From UBA6911 sp964481255 (GTDB lineage: Bacteria; Acidobacteriota; UBA6911): 14,347 nt of DNA. Location: NCBI GenBank assembly GCA_964481255.1, contig CAYZTZ010000088.1, forward strand, positions 1 to 14,347, read 5' to 3'. This document shows, one piece after another, positions 13,017 through 14,347 of this stretch (the stretch's first letter is position 1; each line of letters starts with the position of its first letter). The notes under the pieces are model-generated. The model ran no database searches, was not told the DNA's origin, and was given only the letters and a program-made list of their open reading frames with translations. A program made the position numbers and the translations under genes.

Positions 13017-14160
13017 TCGCCCGGTCCCCGAAACGCCGGACGATGTCGTCCATAGCTTCCGCCAGCTTCCGGTCTTTCGGCCGGGCCGCGTCCAGCAGAG
13101 ACATCTGCCGCACGCCCCCGCCGCCCTGCAGATTGGCCGCGTAGACTCCTATAAGGCGCGCCCGAACACCTTGGCGCATGAGCGGCTTCATGAGGTTCCG
13201 CGCAACCGGATAGATCATTTCCGCCGTGTCGAGCGGCTCCGCGACAGAGGTGCGCCGGGTATGCGTTGAAAAGTCCGCCTTGCGGAATTTGACGGCGATC
13301 GTCCGCGCGCGGAATCCCCGGGCTCGCAGGCGCTGAGCCACTTTTTCCGTGAGGTCCAGCAAGGTCGCGTCCAGCAGGGCGGCGTCGGCCGTGTCCCGTT
13401 CAAAGGTGATTTCATGCCCGATGGATTTGCAGCCTTCTTCCGGCGCGACCGGCCGGTCATCGATGCCCTGCGCCAGCTGCCAGAGATGGGAGCCCATTTT
13501 CCCCAATCGGGCGGTCAGCTCTCCATGTGCCAGGGCCGCGATCTGCCCGATCCGTTCGAGTCCCAAGGACTTCAGCCTCGCTTCCGTTTTAGGTCCGACG
13601 CCCCACAGACGTCCGATGGGGAGCGGCGCGAGAAATTCCCTCTCGCGGCCGGGCTCCACGACGACGAGGCCGTCGGGCTTTTCCAGGTCCGACGCCACCT
13701 TCGCGACAAATTTGTTTTGAGCCACGCCCACCGAAGCCGTCAGACGCAATTCGTCGCGGATTCTGCGCTTGATCTTTTCCGCGATCTCCCTCCCGGACCC
13801 CAGAATCCTTTCGCTGCCCGTCACGTCCAGAAACGCCTCGTCGATGCTGACCTGTTCCATCATGTCCGTGAAGTCCAGGAGGATTTGCATCACCCGGCCG
13901 GAAACCCTCTCATATTTTTCCATGTCGGGCCGTACATAGATTCCTCGTGGGCAGAGTTTCCACGCCTGCGATATCGGCTGGGCGGAATGAACCCCGAATT
14001 TCCTCGCTTCATAGGAGCAGGTCGCCACAATGCCGCGCCCCTTTCCGCCCTTCGGATCCGAACCGACAATGACGGGCTTCCCGCCATATTCGGGATGATC
14101 CCTTTGCTCGACGGCCGCGAAAAAGGCGTCCATGTCCACATGAAGAATGGCTCGGGCCAT
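12955..14160 (-). CDS. dinB: DNA polymerase IV (Y-family translesion polymerase)
   Basis: A 401-residue Y-family polymerase that copies past damaged bases. The catalytic carboxylates are in HVDMDAFFAAVE (D9) and SIDEAFLDV (D107, E108); F13 is at the steric-gate position that excludes ribonucleotides. Y50-E51-A-R fits the finger residues. The helix-hairpin-helix of the thumb is in L-W-G-V-G-P-K-T-E-A-R-L (185-196), and the little finger follows (about 245-345). A beta-clamp-binding motif, QMSLL (352-356), follows the little finger; it is internal, with about 45 further residues, whereas E. coli DinB ends with its motif. The start is the natural MARAILHVDMDAFF. No Shine-Dalgarno precedes it. 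Length is slightly above the usual 350-ish because of the tail. It is transcribed in the same direction as the flavoprotein operon but separated by 583 bases. Confidence 0.96.
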   Translation of the reverse strand: MARAILHVDMDAFFAAVEQRDHPEYGGKPVIVGSDPKGGKGRGIVATCSYEARKFGVHSAQPISQAWKLCPRGIYVRPDMEKYERVSGRVMQILLDFTDMMEQVSIDEAFLDVTGSERILGSGREIAEKIKRRIRDELRLTASVGVAQNKFVAKVASDLEKPDGLVVVEPGREREFLAPLPIGRLWGVGPKTEARLKSLGLERIGQIAALAHGELTARLGKMGSHLWQLAQGIDDRPVAPEEGCKSIGHEITFERDTADAALLDATLLDLTEKVAQRLRARGFRARTIAVKFRKADFSTHTRRTSVAEPLDTAEMIYPVARNLMKPLMRQGVRARLIGVYAANLQGGGGVRQMSLLDAARPKDRKLAEAMDDIVRRFGDRAITRAALVSGSKASPDKSRKV

Positions 14161-14219
14161 GAATCGAGTTTATCGCAACCGCCCGCAGGTGCATTGCGAA
14201 ATCTTCCGGAATGGGGGGC

Positions 14220-14244
14220 TCTATAGTTCTTGGCTGTGCAGCCA
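14220..14244 (-). promoter_or_regulatory. Promoter/operator candidate upstream of dinB
   Basis: On the - strand TATAGA (14225-14220) could be a -10. A perfect palindrome, TGGCTG and CAGCCA around 2 bases (14231-14244), lies in the spacer just upstream, a natural operator position. It does not match the E. coli LexA box (CTGT-N8-ACAG), so SOS control cannot be claimed. Confidence 0.27.
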
Positions 14245-14248
14245 CAGA

Positions 14249-14347
14249 CCAACCATAAGTTCGGGAGCTTGGGGAACCTCCCTCCCCTACGGGTCTGGAG
14301 AGGCTGTCTCATAACCAGGAAATTCAAAAGACCGCTTTAATAGAATC
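14249..14347. other. Right edge, nothing recognised
   Basis: A pyrimidine-rich run and no ribosome-bound frame of convincing character. The neighbouring gene, if any, lies beyond the window. Confidence 0.4.

Noticed and set aside
14231..14248. A LexA (SOS) box upstream of dinB
   Set aside because: The CTGT...ACAG halves visible on the - strand are only 6 bases apart, not the 8 needed for the E. coli-type box.

Overview
The window is GC-rich bacterial chromosome and looks like a metagenome-assembled environmental lineage. Three things suggest an anaerobic or microaerophilic bacterium of an Acidobacteriota/Aminicenantes-like or deltaproteobacterial-like group: a DUF763 protein (a family best known from archaea and deep-branching bacteria), a flavoprotein/CCG-type Fe-S operon, and loosely spaced genes. 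That placement is a guess from gene content. No rRNA, tRNA, CRISPR array or complete insertion sequence was found.

Layout, left to right. Positions 1-225 hold a decayed internal fragment of an M20-family amidohydrolase (AbgB-like), next to a perfect 10-bp-arm palindrome. A two-gene unit follows (473-1908): a polyprenol/phytol-kinase-like membrane protein, translationally coupled by an ATGA overlap to an unrecognised cysteine-rich protein. Next come two glycosyltransferases (2129-3064, DxD type; 3252-4436, GT4 family) and, after an intergenic stretch, a DUF763 gene (4776-5996), a small exported protein (6182-6703) and an ATP-grasp protein (7002-7856), all on the + strand. The right half is on the - strand: an operon of FAD oxidase, CCG-domain Fe-S protein and second FAD oxidase (12371 down to 8105), then a 583-bp gap, then dinB (14160-12955).

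How they may work together. The kinase, the glycosyltransferases and perhaps the ATP-grasp protein fit isoprenoid-lipid or glycan work at the cell envelope. The flavoprotein/Fe-S operon has the composition of a GlcDEF-like dehydrogenase: two FAD subunits would pass electrons to a two-[4Fe-4S], two-CCG subunit. Its substrate cannot be read from the sequence. DUF763 and DinB share an unexpected feature: both carry a sliding-clamp-binding-type pentapeptide (QLSLF at the very C-terminus of DUF763, QMSLL inside the tail of DinB), which would tie the uncharacterised DUF763 family to replication or repair.

The most unusual items are the DUF763 clamp motif with a probable leaderless promoter, and the 583-bp gap at 12372-12954, which holds several perfect inverted repeats and two unannotated short frames, each behind a good ribosome binding site.
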